From positions 1 through 64,000 of the forward strand of contig PABH01000044.1 in the NCBI GenBank assembly GCA_002702705.1: DNA of 64,000 bases, written 5' to 3'. Both the position numbers and the translations under genes were made by a program. Numbering within the stretch: the first letter of the stretch is position 1; each line of letters begins with the position of its first letter. This document shows positions 16,245 to 26,460 of this stretch, in pieces. The notes below the pieces were generated by a model. It did no database searches, was not told the DNA's origin, and saw only the letters and a program-made list of their open reading frames with translations. Source of the DNA: Anaerolineaceae bacterium (GTDB taxonomy: Bacteria > Chloroflexota > Anaerolineae > Anaerolineales > Anaerolineaceae).

Positions 16245-18619
16245 AAAATATTAAAGAAAAACAAGTATGCGACTTATGTGGACTTGATATTGAAGGGCAG
16301 CCAATCACTGAAGAATATGATGGGGAAGAAAAAAATTTTTGCTGCCAAGGATGTAAACAGGTATATAAAGCAGCCTATGATAATAATATGTTGGATGAAG
16401 TATGCCCAAAGCCGATTAAACAACCAAGTTTTAAACCATCTTTTGTGTTGGACAGCGGTGAAACCACCTACTTTTCAATGAGCGGTATGTGGTGTGCTGG
16501 ATGTGCTACAGCTGCAGAACAAATCTTGCTTCACCAGTCCGGAATTAAAAAAGCCGATATCAGTTTTGCCGCGGAAAAAGGCAGAATCCAATACGACCCG
16601 AAGACTATCAAACCCCAGGAAGTTTTGGACAAACTCTCAAAGTTAGGCTACCATGCCCAGGTAATTGGTGATGAAGAAGAAAAACAAAAAAATAAACAAC
16701 AACAAAAAACACTGATTCAATTATTGGTTGCGGTCGGTTTTGGCATGCAAATTATGATCCTCTACCTTGTTCAACTTTATCCTTTATACGCTCAAGGAGA
16801 CTTCAACAGCACCAATGTCAGGAATATCCAATACATCGTTTTGGTTTTGGCAACACCGGTAATGTTTTATGGAGGAAGTTCGTTCTTACGTGGCGCCTGG
16901 AGAGCAATAAAATCTACTACTGCAACGATGGATACATTGGTCGCACTTGGTACTCTCTCAGCCTATGGCTATAGCACATATATTACATTTACCGGAAACC
17001 GTGAGGTGTATTTTGACTCGGTTGTGATGATTACAACTTTTATTATGCTCGGAAGGTATATCGAATCGCTTGGAGGCAGTGAAGCACGCAAAGACATCCA
17101 CAAACTTCTTAATCTGCGTCCAAAAACAGCTTGGAAAAAAGTAGACGATGAATGGAAGCAAGTAAAAGCGCATGAATTAAAACCAGGGGATTTGATTCTT
17201 ATCAAACCTGGTGAAAGTGTTCCAGCTGATTCTGTCGTCATTAGTGGAGAAGCAACGATTAATGAATCCATGTTAACTGGAGAATCGAAACCGGTCGCGA
17301 TCGAAAATGGCAGCCACGTTTATGCCGGTACAGTATCATATGATGGTGCTATAAATGCCCATGTAGAAAAACCATTAATGGACTCTCGCTTCACTCAAAT
17401 TGTAGATCTTGTAGAACAAACCCTTACCGCAAAACCACCCATTCAGCGTCTGGCAGATAAAGTATCGGTTTATTTTGCCTTTGGTATTATTGGGATTGCA
17501 ATCATTACCCTGATCGTGCGCCTTTCATTTGGTGAAGGATTCTCGACTTCAATCCTTACCGCTATTGCTGTACTCGTTGTAGCGTGTCCCTGTGCATTGG
17601 GTCTGGCGACACCTTTAGCCCTGGTTGTTACACTGGGTCAGACAACAAAAGCTGGTTTGTATGTACGTAAACCTGCCGCACTGGAAACTGCCGCGAAAAT
17701 CAACCGGGTGGTTTTTGATAAAACAGGCACAATTACGCAAGGAAAATTATCTGTTGAAAAGACCTATGTAAACCCGGCAATACAAATTTCTGAAAATGAA
17801 CTTTTATGCCGGGCTGCATCTGTAGAAAAATATTCGGAACATCCAATTGGAACAGCAATTATTAGTGCTTGCCCAGGTAAAATCCAGGATGTTGAACAAT
17901 TCAAATCGATAAAAGGATTAGGTGCCAGTGCTACTTACAATGACGTTCGAATTTTAGTAGGATCATCAGAATTTTTATCGGTTGACGAAAACTCTGAAAT
18001 CGCTAAAGCAGCAGAGAAATATTTGGCAAAAGGGGAATCAGTAGTATGGGTTGGCTGGGAAAACAAAATTGGCGGTTTCATTGTCCTTAGTGATCAGCCC
18101 AATAAAACTGCATCTGGTGCTCTGGAACAGCTTTCCAAAATGGAAATTGATTCCGTTTTACTTTCTGGTGATAATCCAATAACAACCAATGCGATTGCTA
18201 AAACTTTAAATCTTAACGATTTTGAGGGAAGCTGTTCACCCATTGAAAAATCTAACCGGATCAAAAAATGGCAGGAATCCGGAATGAATGTTGCGATGGT
18301 TGGCGACGGGATCAATGACGCACCTGCATTAGCCCAGGCCAACCTGAGTTTTACTGTAGCAGGCGGAACAGATATTGCCGGTGAAACTTCCGATGTTGTT
18401 TTGGTCGTTAACGATTTATCATTGGTTCCATGGTTCATAAAACGTTCCCAAAAAACCCGAAAAATTATCATGGAAAATCTGGGATGGGCATTTGCTTACA
18501 ATTTGTTTGCGGTGCCTCTAGCTGCATTCGGACTGATTTCCCCAGTAATCGCAGCTGCCTCAATGGCAACCAGCAGTCTACTTGTCGTTGGAAATTCATT
18601 ACGTTTAAGAAAGAGTTAA
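16241..18619 (+). CDS. ccoI: CcoI/FixI-type copper-exporting P-type ATPase
   Basis: 792 residues. The N-terminus has a Cys-rich domain (CDLCGLDI and FCCQGC) typical of CcoI/FixI, then a heavy-metal domain with CAGC in the GMWCAGCATAAE segment. P1B ATPase motifs follow in order: [14 protein letters not shown] (Cu site), DKTGTIT (phosphorylated Asp), HPIG, and [10 protein letters not shown]. It exports Cu(I) for loading the cbb3 CuB site. GTG at 16241 overlaps the preceding stop; a TTG one codon earlier is also possible. The second copper ATPase at 52822 has a different N-terminus (YHS). Confidence 0.92.
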   Translation: MKNIKEKQVCDLCGLDIEGQPITEEYDGEEKNFCCQGCKQVYKAAYDNNMLDEVCPKPIKQPSFKPSFVLDSGETTYFSMSGMWCAGCATAAEQILLHQSGIKKADISFAAEKGRIQYDPKTIKPQEVLDKLSKLGYHAQVIGDEEEKQKNKQQQKTLIQLLVAVGFGMQIMILYLVQLYPLYAQGDFNSTNVRNIQYIVLVLATPVMFYGGSSFLRGAWRAIKSTTATMDTLVALGTLSAYGYSTYITFTGNREVYFDSVVMITTFIMLGRYIESLGGSEARKDIHKLLNLRPKTAWKKVDDEWKQVKAHELKPGDLILIKPGESVPADSVVISGEATINESMLTGESKPVAIENGSHVYAGTVSYDGAINAHVEKPLMDSRFTQIVDLVEQTLTAKPPIQRLADKVSVYFAFGIIGIAIITLIVRLSFGEGFSTSILTAIAVLVVACPCALGLATPLALVVTLGQTTKAGLYVRKPAALETAAKINRVVFDKTGTITQGKLSVEKTYVNPAIQISENELLCRAASVEKYSEHPIGTAIISACPGKIQDVEQFKSIKGLGASATYNDVRILVGSSEFLSVDENSEIAKAAEKYLAKGESVVWVGWENKIGGFIVLSDQPNKTASGALEQLSKMEIDSVLLSGDNPITTNAIAKTLNLNDFEGSCSPIEKSNRIKKWQESGMNVAMVGDGINDAPALAQANLSFTVAGGTDIAGETSDVVLVVNDLSLVPWFIKRSQKTRKIIMENLGWAFAYNLFAVPLAAFGLISPVIAAASMATSSLLVVGNSLRLRKS

Positions 18620-18859
18620 CACTCCGACAACAAAATCAATAATAGGGGGGTATAAATGGAATTTTTACTACCCTTATATAGGAAAACATGTGGGGAAAAC
18701 ATCTACAATAGACTCACTTTTTATTACATTTTTGTTAATATACAATTATTATTTGTAATAATGACAAATAAATTCCATTATGAGTTAGATAGTTTTATAA
18801 AAACTATGCTATTATGAATTTACGCGAAATAATTTACAGAATTATTTCATTAATTAACT

Positions 18860-21007
18860 ATGAAACTAGAGCAAGAAATTTTAGAAATTCAAGACCAACT
18901 CAAAAAAATTTCAGGATCACTCAACTTAGATAAAAAGCACAATAAAAGAGATCCCGCATATTTACAATTAACAAATAAACTTTACGATATCTCAGAACAA
19001 TTAATTGAAATTTCAAAAATTAAACAAAGCACTTCTGCTAATGCAGATATCAAAAAGCAGGAATCCGAATTATTTCCAAAAGATAGCCAAATTAGCGATC
19101 ATGCTTTTCCCAATGCCATTATCGAGAATACACATGTCCAATTAGCCTATCTAGATAAAAACCTGACTTATCTTTTTGTGAATGAAGCGTACATTAAAGG
19201 ATGTAGAATATCCGAAAAAGAATTAATTGGCAAGAATCACTTTCATTTCTTCCCAAATGAAAATAATGAAAAAAAATTTCATAATGTGATTCAAACCGGT
19301 AAACCGGTTTTTTTTCATGCCCACCCCTTTACCAGTTCAGATTTTTCAGAATCAGAAACATTATATTGGGATTGGTCTCTCGTTCCAACCAGAGATAAAA
19401 ATGGAACAGTTAGTGGATTGGTTTTATCTTTGGTTGATGTGCCTAATTCGGAACGAATCAATATGCAATTGGAAGAGATACAAGACCGCTGGGATATCGA
19501 TCTTAGAAATATCCCTACCGGTGTAATAATTATTGATGAGTTTAATAAACAAATAAAAATCAATGATACCGGTAAAGAAATTATAAACAGATTTACAAAA
19601 AATAAAATTAGAAGTGATATCAATTATCCTTTCAATTCAGCGTTGGGCTCCAGAATCCTTAGCGCAATAACAACATTAACTCAGGACATCAAAGAAGGCG
19701 ACATAATAAAAAACAGTCTGATGAAATTCAAGGATAATGATCAGGTTGAGATTACTCTTTCAGTCCATATTGTACTTCTGGTTAACAATCAAACAGAAAT
19801 TTCCGGAAGTATTTGCACATTTCATGACATAACAGAAATGTTGTTTTTAGAAAAAAAGATGAATAAAAGGAATTTTGACCTGTCCTTATTACATAACCTT
19901 AGTAGAAACGTAATCATTTCGTTAAATTTCGACGATGTAATCAACAATTTAATAAGTGCTATTAAAGAACTCATCCATTGTTCCGGATGTATTGTCTGGA
20001 CCGTGGATGAGCAGTACTCTGATTTGCTGGTATGTGCTGGTTCTTTCATTTCAGAAAATGTCAATCTACCCAAACAAAAAATTTCTTTCAATGAAAATTT
20101 GACTGGATGGGTTGCCAAGCATGGCGAAAGCGTTTTGGTAAATAATGTTCTTGAAGAAAGTCGTCTTCCTGCTCATTTTTCAAAAACAATTAATTTTCCA
20201 ATCCATTCATTAATCGCAGTTCCTCTTCAGCATCTTGACAAGAACTTTGGGGTTTTAGAAGTCTTCAACGATACATTCGATACATTTAATAACCAAGACA
20301 AGGTTATGTTGGAAATGCTGGCTAATACGGCTGTTATCGCAATCAAGAATGCCGCATTTTACGAGCACGTGCAAGAAGTGGCAGCAATAGAAGAACGTGC
20401 ACATCTGGCTCGGGAACTGCATGATGCAGTCAGCCAAACCTTGTTTTCAACAAGTATCATCGCTGAATCATTACCGCGATTGTGGGAAAAGAAACCAGAA
20501 CTTATTCTCCAGGGTCTGGATCAATTACAAATATTGACCAAAAGCGCCTTAGCCGAAATGCGCACTTTATTATTAGAGTTGCGCCCTCAATTTTTAAGTG
20601 AAACGAATTTAAATGAGCTATTGATTCAGTTAACCGAATCATTTCAGAATAGAAGCAACATACAAATCATTTATAAAAACAACCGCCAGCCAAAACTTCC
20701 AAAAAACGTTCAGATTGTCTTATACCGCATTGCACAGGAAGCTATGCAAAATGTTCTTAAACACTCGTATGCTGACAAAGTTGAATTGATTTTGAACTAC
20801 AGCCCTTCGAAAACAATCCTTCAAATTAAAGACAATGGAAGGGGCTTTCAACCTGATCAAAAACTGGCTGGGCATTTGGGTGTTGAAATCATGCGAGAAA
20901 GAGCAAAAAGTGCTAATATTATTTTAGATATTGAATCATCTCCTGGAAAGGGCTCGAATATAACTGCCATTTGGGAAAATTCAAGCGACGAGGTGGGGAA
21001 TGATTGA
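18860..21007 (+). CDS. Soluble PAS/GAF sensor histidine kinase
   Basis: 715 residues with no membrane segment. Order: N-terminal coiled coil (1-60), PAS-like domain (about 84-195, PNAIIENTHVQLAYLDKN), a second PAS-like domain (about 210-330), GAF (345-500), HisKA_3 with phospho-acceptor His521 (AHLARELHDAVSQTLF) and HATPase_c (DNGRGF). The kinase is cytoplasmic and would sense redox, gas or a small ligand. Cysteines are few and give no obvious Fe-S site. The stop overlaps the next gene's start by 8 bp, so the pair is a two-component system. It follows the cbb3 locus and may control it. Confidence 0.9.
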   Translation: MKLEQEILEIQDQLKKISGSLNLDKKHNKRDPAYLQLTNKLYDISEQLIEISKIKQSTSANADIKKQESELFPKDSQISDHAFPNAIIENTHVQLAYLDKNLTYLFVNEAYIKGCRISEKELIGKNHFHFFPNENNEKKFHNVIQTGKPVFFHAHPFTSSDFSESETLYWDWSLVPTRDKNGTVSGLVLSLVDVPNSERINMQLEEIQDRWDIDLRNIPTGVIIIDEFNKQIKINDTGKEIINRFTKNKIRSDINYPFNSALGSRILSAITTLTQDIKEGDIIKNSLMKFKDNDQVEITLSVHIVLLVNNQTEISGSICTFHDITEMLFLEKKMNKRNFDLSLLHNLSRNVIISLNFDDVINNLISAIKELIHCSGCIVWTVDEQYSDLLVCAGSFISENVNLPKQKISFNENLTGWVAKHGESVLVNNVLEESRLPAHFSKTINFPIHSLIAVPLQHLDKNFGVLEVFNDTFDTFNNQDKVMLEMLANTAVIAIKNAAFYEHVQEVAAIEERAHLARELHDAVSQTLFSTSIIAESLPRLWEKKPELILQGLDQLQILTKSALAEMRTLLLELRPQFLSETNLNELLIQLTESFQNRSNIQIIYKNNRQPKLPKNVQIVLYRIAQEAMQNVLKHSYADKVELILNYSPSKTILQIKDNGRGFQPDQKLAGHLGVEIMRERAKSANIILDIESSPGKGSNITAIWENSSDEVGND

Positions 21008-21680
21008 TCAGAAAAAAACCAGTGTGTTTATAGTAGATGATCATGATATGGTGCGTGCAGGATTAACCTATTTTCTGCAAAGTTTTGATGACCTTGAACT
21101 AATCGGGGAAACAAATAATGGAAACAAAGCATTAGAAATGATACAGATGCTTAATCCTGATGTGGTGCTGATGGATCTTGTTATGCCTGGAATAAGCGGT
21201 ATAGAAATTATTAAGGCGGTCCACCAATCTTGCACTGCGACTAAGATTCTGGCATTGACAAGTTTTAATGATAAACAATTGATTTTTGATGCCATGCACG
21301 CTGGAGCAATCGGATATATTTTAAAAAATGTTTCAATTGACGAACTTGCCAATGCAATACGATCTGCTGCTGAAGGAAAACCTACAGTGAATGCAGACGT
21401 TCTTCAAGTATTGATCGAATTTCCTCTAAAAGAGGATAAAACCGATGCTGACGATTTTCAGCTTACGAACAGAGAACATGAAGTTCTATCTTTGATAGTA
21501 AACGGTCTTACGAACCAAAAAATTGCGGAAACCTTAATGATCGAAACTTCAACCGTAAAATCCCATGTGAGCAATATACTCAAAAAACTTGATGCAAGCA
21601 GCCGTACAGAAGCAGCTGCGTTGGCAACTCAACTTCACTTAATAAAAGAGAAACCGGACGGATATCCATCTCCATCTTAA
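21000..21680 (+). CDS. NarL/LuxR-type response regulator
   Basis: 226 residues: receiver with VDDHD and phospho-acceptor Asp in VVLMDLVMP, then LuxR-type helix-turn-helix (LTNQKIAETLMIETSTVKSHVSNIL). It overlaps the upstream kinase gene, its likely partner. The last codons (DGYPSPS) lie in the leader repeat also found before the receiver gene at 10426, so the extreme C-terminus may not be ancestral. Its receiver is clearly related to that single-domain protein. Confidence 0.92.
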   Translation: MIDQKKTSVFIVDDHDMVRAGLTYFLQSFDDLELIGETNNGNKALEMIQMLNPDVVLMDLVMPGISGIEIIKAVHQSCTATKILALTSFNDKQLIFDAMHAGAIGYILKNVSIDELANAIRSAAEGKPTVNADVLQVLIEFPLKEDKTDADDFQLTNREHEVLSLIVNGLTNQKIAETLMIETSTVKSHVSNILKKLDASSRTEAAALATQLHLIKEKPDGYPSPS

Positions 21681-21790
21681 GATGGAGAAAAATTTCATCC
21701 CGAAAAGCGTAAAAAATCCCCTGCTTGCACGATGCAAACAGGGGATTTTTTTTGGATTAATAAAAAGGAGGGATTATTTTGGTAAATAAT
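21640..21790 (+). repeat. Leader repeat, copy 2 (after the cbb3 locus)
   Basis: Imperfect direct repeat of 10285-10434, about 11.3 kb away. It begins in the last codons of the regulator gene with a GGATATCC palindrome and the perfect inverted repeat CTCCATCTTAAGATGGAG. It contains the terminator described separately and ends in the same ribosome site and TTG start (GGAGGGATTATTTTGG). Confidence 0.6.
21715..21753 (+). terminator. Rho-independent terminator in leader repeat copy 2
   Basis: AATCCCCTG pairs with CAGGGGATT, with an inner TTGCA/TGCAA stem, followed by a run of T. Being directly upstream of a ribosome site, it may act as an attenuator as well as ending the kinase-regulator transcript. 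Confidence 0.8.
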
Positions 21791-21922
21791 GAATTGCCGA
21801 ATTGTACAATTCCCGGAACAAAGAAAAAGCGCAAGCGATCTTCTTCCAACTTTACCGACAGGAACGGTGGAAAACACGCTCATCAAAACCATTATGATGC
21901 TTCCAAAATTGGATTGCATTAA
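21779..21922 (+). CDS. Possible 47-residue basic peptide
   Basis: A TTG start sits behind the same GGAGGG ribosome site used by the receiver gene at 10426. The frame encodes a basic, His-rich peptide (KKKRKRSSS, HAHQNHY) and ends at TAA. It matches no family I know. It may be a real small protein, or a leftover start signal carried by the repeat with random sequence behind it. Confidence 0.3.
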   Translation: MVNNELPNCTIPGTKKKRKRSSSNFTDRNGGKHAHQNHYDASKIGLH

Positions 21923-22160
21923 GTAAGAATGGGTGACAAAGTGGTCAATTTCATAAACTTGTCTCAACCCATTAGCTTGTTGTGAAAATAAATTCATGTC
22001 ACAGCTGCCTTGGTTTTAGAGATATCATTTGCTCACCCATTCTGTAACCTGTTTCTCACTGTGTTAAATATTATGCAATGATGGAAAAGATATAAACAAA
22101 AAACGGATCGCGCATAACTAACAAAACCTGTGAATTAAAAACTGAAGGAGATAATTCGTG

Positions 22161-24659
22161 ATGGAAACTAATCCGAACCCACCGAAAGCTTCTGAACTGA
22201 AACCAAACGAAAAAGCAGATCTAAAATCTCTATCCCTAAACGAATTAGAGAAAAAACTGGAATCATCACCAAACGGACTAAGTCAATCTGAGGCTCAAAA
22301 AAGGTTGGATCAATATGGTCCAAATGAGATTGAAGAAAAGAAAACCAATCCGATTTTGAAATTTCTCACCTATTTTTGGGGACCTATTCCCTGGATGATC
22401 GAAATAGCGGTGATTCTCTCGGCGATAGTCCAACATTGGCCAGATTTTTTTATCATTCTCATTCTCCTTCTTTCCAATGCCGTGGTCGGATTCTGGGAGG
22501 AACACCAAGCAAGCAACGCCATCGAAGCGTTAAAGGGCAAGTTAGCCGTTAATGCTAAAGTTAAACGGGATGGAAAGTGGACGACAGTGGCTTCGCGTGA
22601 GCTTGTACCTGGTGACATCATCCGCGTACGCTTGGGAGATATCGTACCAGCGGATGCACGCTTGCTAACAGGAGATTCGGTGAAGGTGGATCAATCTGCT
22701 TTGACAGGTGAATCTTTACCAGTCACTCGCAAAACCAGTGAAGCCGTGTATTCTGGCTCAATTATTCGACAAGGAGAGATTGATGCCATGGTTTATGCGA
22801 CTGGTGGGCATACCTACTTCGGAAAAACAGCTCAACTGGTGCAGGAAGCGCATACTGATAGCCATTTCCAACGCGCTGTGCTAAAAATTGGTGACTATCT
22901 GATCATCCTCGCTGTGTTTCTGGTGGCAGTAATTATTATTATCTCTCTCTTCCGGGGCGACCCTTTTCTTACCACGTTGCAGTTTTCCCTTGTACTGACC
23001 GTCGCTGCAATACCCGTTGCAATGCCGACTGTGTTATCAATAACGATGGCAGTTGGAGCTCGATTACTGGCCAAAAAAGATGTCATTGTGACCCGTTTGG
23101 CAGCCATTGAAGAATTGGCAGGTGTAGACGTGCTTTGCTCAGACAAGACGGGTACACTGACCCAAAATAAACTGACTTTGGGTGACCCTTTTTGCATGAA
23201 CGAAATCCCTGCTAGTCAGGTTATTCTTTGGGCCGCACTGGCTTCACGTGCAGAAGACAAAGACACCATCGACTTAGCCGTAATTGAGAGTCTAAAAAAC
23301 GATCAGAACTTAAAAGATTATGTGGTTTTACATTTCATGTCGTTTGACCCGGTGCACAAACGCACCGAAGCCACGGTCAAAAACTCGGATGGGAAACAAT
23401 TCTGGGTAACGAAAGGAGCACCACAAGTCATCTTAGCATTATCGGATAATATGGAAGAGATCAAAACCTCAGTTGAGAAGGCAGTCGACGAATTTGCGGT
23501 TCACGGGTTCCGTTCGTTGGGCGTAGCCTGGGCAGATCAGGAAGGTAAGTGGCAGTTTGCGGGTGTGTTACCCCTTTATGACCCACCGCGTGAAGGTGCC
23601 AAAGAGACAATAACCACAGCCCGACAGATGGGTGTCAACGTTAAAATGGTAACAGGCGATCAAATAGCCATCGCTTGCGAAACCGCTCGAAAATTAGGAT
23701 TGGGGACAAATATCCTTGATGCCAGTGCTTTCGGCGCTACGAAGGCTCATGAAACAGCACAGTTGGTCGAGTCCATCGAAAAAGCAGACGGATTTGCAGA
23801 GGTGTTCCCCGAACACAAATTCCATATTGTAGATGTCCTGCAGAAACGTGATCACATCGTAGGTATGACCGGTGATGGAGTAAACGATGCCCCAGCCCTT
23901 AAAAAAGCTGACTGCGGCATCTCCGTTTCGGGAGCGACGGATGCAGCGCGTGCTGCCGCATCTATCGTACTGCTGACACCTGGTCTGTCCGTAATAATTG
24001 ACGCAATCAAAGAGAGCCGGAAAATTTTCCATCGGATGAACAGCTATGCGATTTATCGCATCTCCGAAACGGTACGCGTTTTATTTTTCATGACACTGGC
24101 GATTCTGGTATTTAACTTCTATCCGGTCACTGCAGTAATGATTGTAATGTTGGCATTGCTTAACGATGGTGCTATTCTGGCCATTGCCTATGATAATGTC
24201 CATTATAAGGATAAGCCGGAAGCGTGGAATATGCGTTTGGTCTTGGGCATTTCCACGGTACTGGGCATTACAGGGGTCGTGGCTGCTTTTGGTTTGTTTT
24301 ATCTTGGAGAACGCGTCTTTAATCTTGACCAGGCACAAATTCAGACACTGATGTATTTAAAACTTTCCGTAGCAGGACATCTGACAATTTTCCTAACACG
24401 TACACGTGGCCCATTTTATTCCATACGCCCTGCCAAGATATTATGGATGGCCGTACTTGGAACACAAATTGTGGCAACTTTGATTGCTGTGTATGGATTG
24501 TTTATGACTCCTCTTGGCTGGGGTTGGGCGTTGTTTGTTTGGGGTTATTCGCTGGCATGGTTCCTCATAAATGACCGCGTAAAATTATTCGCGTATCGAA
24601 TTTTTGATCCCACTCAATCATCTCTATTAAATAGGAAACCGTTCAATCCCAAATCTTAA
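22161..24659 (+). CDS. Plasma-membrane-type H+-ATPase (P3A P-type)
   Basis: 832 residues. Motifs: TGESLPVT, catalytic DKTGTLTQNKL, KGAPQ in the nucleotide domain, and GMTGDGVNDAPALKKADCGISVSGATDAAR in two adjoining motif blocks. No heavy-metal domain or CPC motif is present. In helix 4, AAIPVAMPTVLSIT is the P3A pattern. It exports protons at the cost of ATP and may support pH balance or membrane potential. The ATG at 22161 is preferred; the GTG directly before it has slightly better spacing to GAAGGAG. It appears to be a single-gene unit. Confidence 0.9.
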   Translation: METNPNPPKASELKPNEKADLKSLSLNELEKKLESSPNGLSQSEAQKRLDQYGPNEIEEKKTNPILKFLTYFWGPIPWMIEIAVILSAIVQHWPDFFIILILLLSNAVVGFWEEHQASNAIEALKGKLAVNAKVKRDGKWTTVASRELVPGDIIRVRLGDIVPADARLLTGDSVKVDQSALTGESLPVTRKTSEAVYSGSIIRQGEIDAMVYATGGHTYFGKTAQLVQEAHTDSHFQRAVLKIGDYLIILAVFLVAVIIIISLFRGDPFLTTLQFSLVLTVAAIPVAMPTVLSITMAVGARLLAKKDVIVTRLAAIEELAGVDVLCSDKTGTLTQNKLTLGDPFCMNEIPASQVILWAALASRAEDKDTIDLAVIESLKNDQNLKDYVVLHFMSFDPVHKRTEATVKNSDGKQFWVTKGAPQVILALSDNMEEIKTSVEKAVDEFAVHGFRSLGVAWADQEGKWQFAGVLPLYDPPREGAKETITTARQMGVNVKMVTGDQIAIACETARKLGLGTNILDASAFGATKAHETAQLVESIEKADGFAEVFPEHKFHIVDVLQKRDHIVGMTGDGVNDAPALKKADCGISVSGATDAARAAASIVLLTPGLSVIIDAIKESRKIFHRMNSYAIYRISETVRVLFFMTLAILVFNFYPVTAVMIVMLALLNDGAILAIAYDNVHYKDKPEAWNMRLVLGISTVLGITGVVAAFGLFYLGERVFNLDQAQIQTLMYLKLSVAGHLTIFLTRTRGPFYSIRPAKILWMAVLGTQIVATLIAVYGLFMTPLGWGWALFVWGYSLAWFLINDRVKLFAYRIFDPTQSSLLNRKPFNPKS

Positions 24660-25008
24660 TTTGTTTCCCGGATTTGGGAACTAAACGATGATTGTTGTTA
24701 TTATGTTAAGCTTACGACCAAAGATACGAATAGGCAGAGAAGGAGTTTCACAAGAGGACCTCCCAAAAAAGCAGATATAAAAATCAAATTAGAAACTGAT
24801 TTTTTGTATTGTATAAACTCCTTTCCAAAGCAGGTATTCTGTGAAATATCAATCGTTTATAATATTAAAATGTGCAGCCCGCTTTTTAGCTCCAGTTCAA
24901 TAAAGTTCTCAAATGGTGTTTGAATGAACTGATTGATTTAAAAGCCCTGTGCCAAAAAAATTCTTTTTTCATTTGGGATTTCGAAAATCATGTTGATAAA
25001 AACCGAAC
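24660..25008 (+). other. Gene-free AT-rich stretch
   Basis: No coding frame or strong hairpin stands out. It probably carries the promoter for the small gene and serine hydrolase that follow. Confidence 0.5.
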
Positions 25009-25167
25009 ATGGATCATCAAAAATCAATCTTGCCTAAGAACACAGAATGGCAAAAACGATTCTTCAACCAAATTAAACTTCCGGATAAAAACCCGATAGC
25101 CTCTCTGACATCAATGATAAACGATATTATCGAGGCAAGACACCTACACAAAAGAGTGGAATTATGA
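25009..25167 (+). CDS. 52-residue protein coupled to the serine hydrolase
   Basis: A short frame with an in-frame stop just upstream, so this ATG is the only usual start. It encodes a charged helical peptide (TEWQKRFFNQIKLPDK, INDIIEARHLHKR). Its TGA overlaps the hydrolase start as ATGA, the arrangement of coupled genes, which is the main reason to accept it. The ribosome site is weak. It has no family assignment and could be a leader peptide. Confidence 0.45.
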   Translation: MDHQKSILPKNTEWQKRFFNQIKLPDKNPIASLTSMINDIIEARHLHKRVEL

Positions 25168-26453
25168 ATGAAGATACCAATCTTAAGAAAATCGAATGGC
25201 AGAATGGTGTTGGTCTTGCTGCCAAACAGCTTTGTTCACTGATTTATGTCTCCCAACTCGCCCCTACGCAGGCACAGTCGCTCTATATCGATCCGCTCCT
25301 TAATCGCTTAAATCAAGAGATCACTGTGTTTTATGATCCCTCCCAAAGAAGTGTTACCGTTACCAGTCATGGTTTATATTGTGCGACTGCACAAATGCGA
25401 GATGGGGTTGGGTGCACCATCACAACCAGATTACCAAAAACCTCAACTTTACCCGAAGTCAATTTACCAAAAATTCAAGATAAACCATTGCTGAATGCTT
25501 TTCCAGAGGAAATAGAAAAAAGTTTTGATCAAACATTTCTTACTGAAGCGCTTAACACAGCCTTTACACCAAGCCACAATTCTTTGGCGATTGCCATTTT
25601 ACATAAAGGGAAACTGGTTGCCGAAAAATATGCTGCTGGAATCAAATCCACAACACCTTTACCCGGATGGTCCATGGCAAAAAGCCTTACGGCTACGTTC
25701 GTGGGACTACTTGTAAAAGAAGGAAAACTTGATATCAATAAACCAGGTATCGTACCGGCGTGGCGCGATCGGATGGATGGCAGTGAACAGGTCACCATGG
25801 ACCACCTTTTACGGATGACCAGCGGACTGGACGTTTTAGAAGACCAATCTGGTGCTGACCCAAATTCCCGCATGATTTTTGAAGAACCAGATGCTTCCGC
25901 ATTTGCAGCCAATCGAGGAATCAAACAACAACCCGGAACCCATTGGGAATATATGAGCGGTAATACGATTCTGGCTTGTAGAGCAATCTTTGAAGCAGTT
26001 AGTGGAACATTGGAAAACAGTCAAAGATTTTACCGCGAAAGTTTTATGAAACCTTTGGGTGCAGCCAGTTTTGTTTTTGAAACCGATGCCGCCGGGACAT
26101 TTATTGGTTCATCCTATGCAATTGCCAATCCGCACGACTGGGCTAAATTTGGTCAACTCTATCTGGATAATGGTGTTTGGGAAAACGAAAGAATTTTACC
26201 TGATGGTTGGGTAAATTATGTAACAAGCCACACACCACAAAGTGGCAGCAACAGTTATGGCGCTGGCTTCTGGACCGTAGAAAAGAGTGACCTTGAGTTT
26301 TTGCCAAAAGATACTTTTTATGCAAATGGTTTTCAAGGTCAATACGTGATTGTGATTCCGTCTCATTCGTTAGTGATTGTGAGACTTGGTGCCAGCCTTG
26401 GTCCGGATGGCATCTGGCAATTGGTAAAGGACGTAGTCGCTGCCAAACGATAA
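25164..26453 (+). CDS. Serine hydrolase, beta-lactamase class C-like fold
   Basis: 429 residues. Penicillin-binding-protein motifs: SMAK with nucleophile Ser170 and Lys173, YMSGN as the YxN motif, and a C-terminal NGFQGQ in place of the KTG motif. Similar proteins are esterases and 6-aminohexanoate-dimer hydrolases. The first 110 residues form an extra N-terminal region rich in polar strands (TVFYDPSQRSVTVTSHG), not part of the catalytic domain. No signal peptide is seen, so it is likely cytoplasmic. The substrate is unknown. Confidence 0.85.
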   Translation: MNEDTNLKKIEWQNGVGLAAKQLCSLIYVSQLAPTQAQSLYIDPLLNRLNQEITVFYDPSQRSVTVTSHGLYCATAQMRDGVGCTITTRLPKTSTLPEVNLPKIQDKPLLNAFPEEIEKSFDQTFLTEALNTAFTPSHNSLAIAILHKGKLVAEKYAAGIKSTTPLPGWSMAKSLTATFVGLLVKEGKLDINKPGIVPAWRDRMDGSEQVTMDHLLRMTSGLDVLEDQSGADPNSRMIFEEPDASAFAANRGIKQQPGTHWEYMSGNTILACRAIFEAVSGTLENSQRFYRESFMKPLGAASFVFETDAAGTFIGSSYAIANPHDWAKFGQLYLDNGVWENERILPDGWVNYVTSHTPQSGSNSYGAGFWTVEKSDLEFLPKDTFYANGFQGQYVIVIPSHSLVIVRLGASLGPDGIWQLVKDVVAAKR

Positions 26454-26460
26454 TCTTTTT

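Noticed and set aside
21695-21997. Minus-strand frame of 100 codons opposite the leader repeat
   Set aside because: It runs through the terminator hairpin and T run, and no protein family is recognisable.
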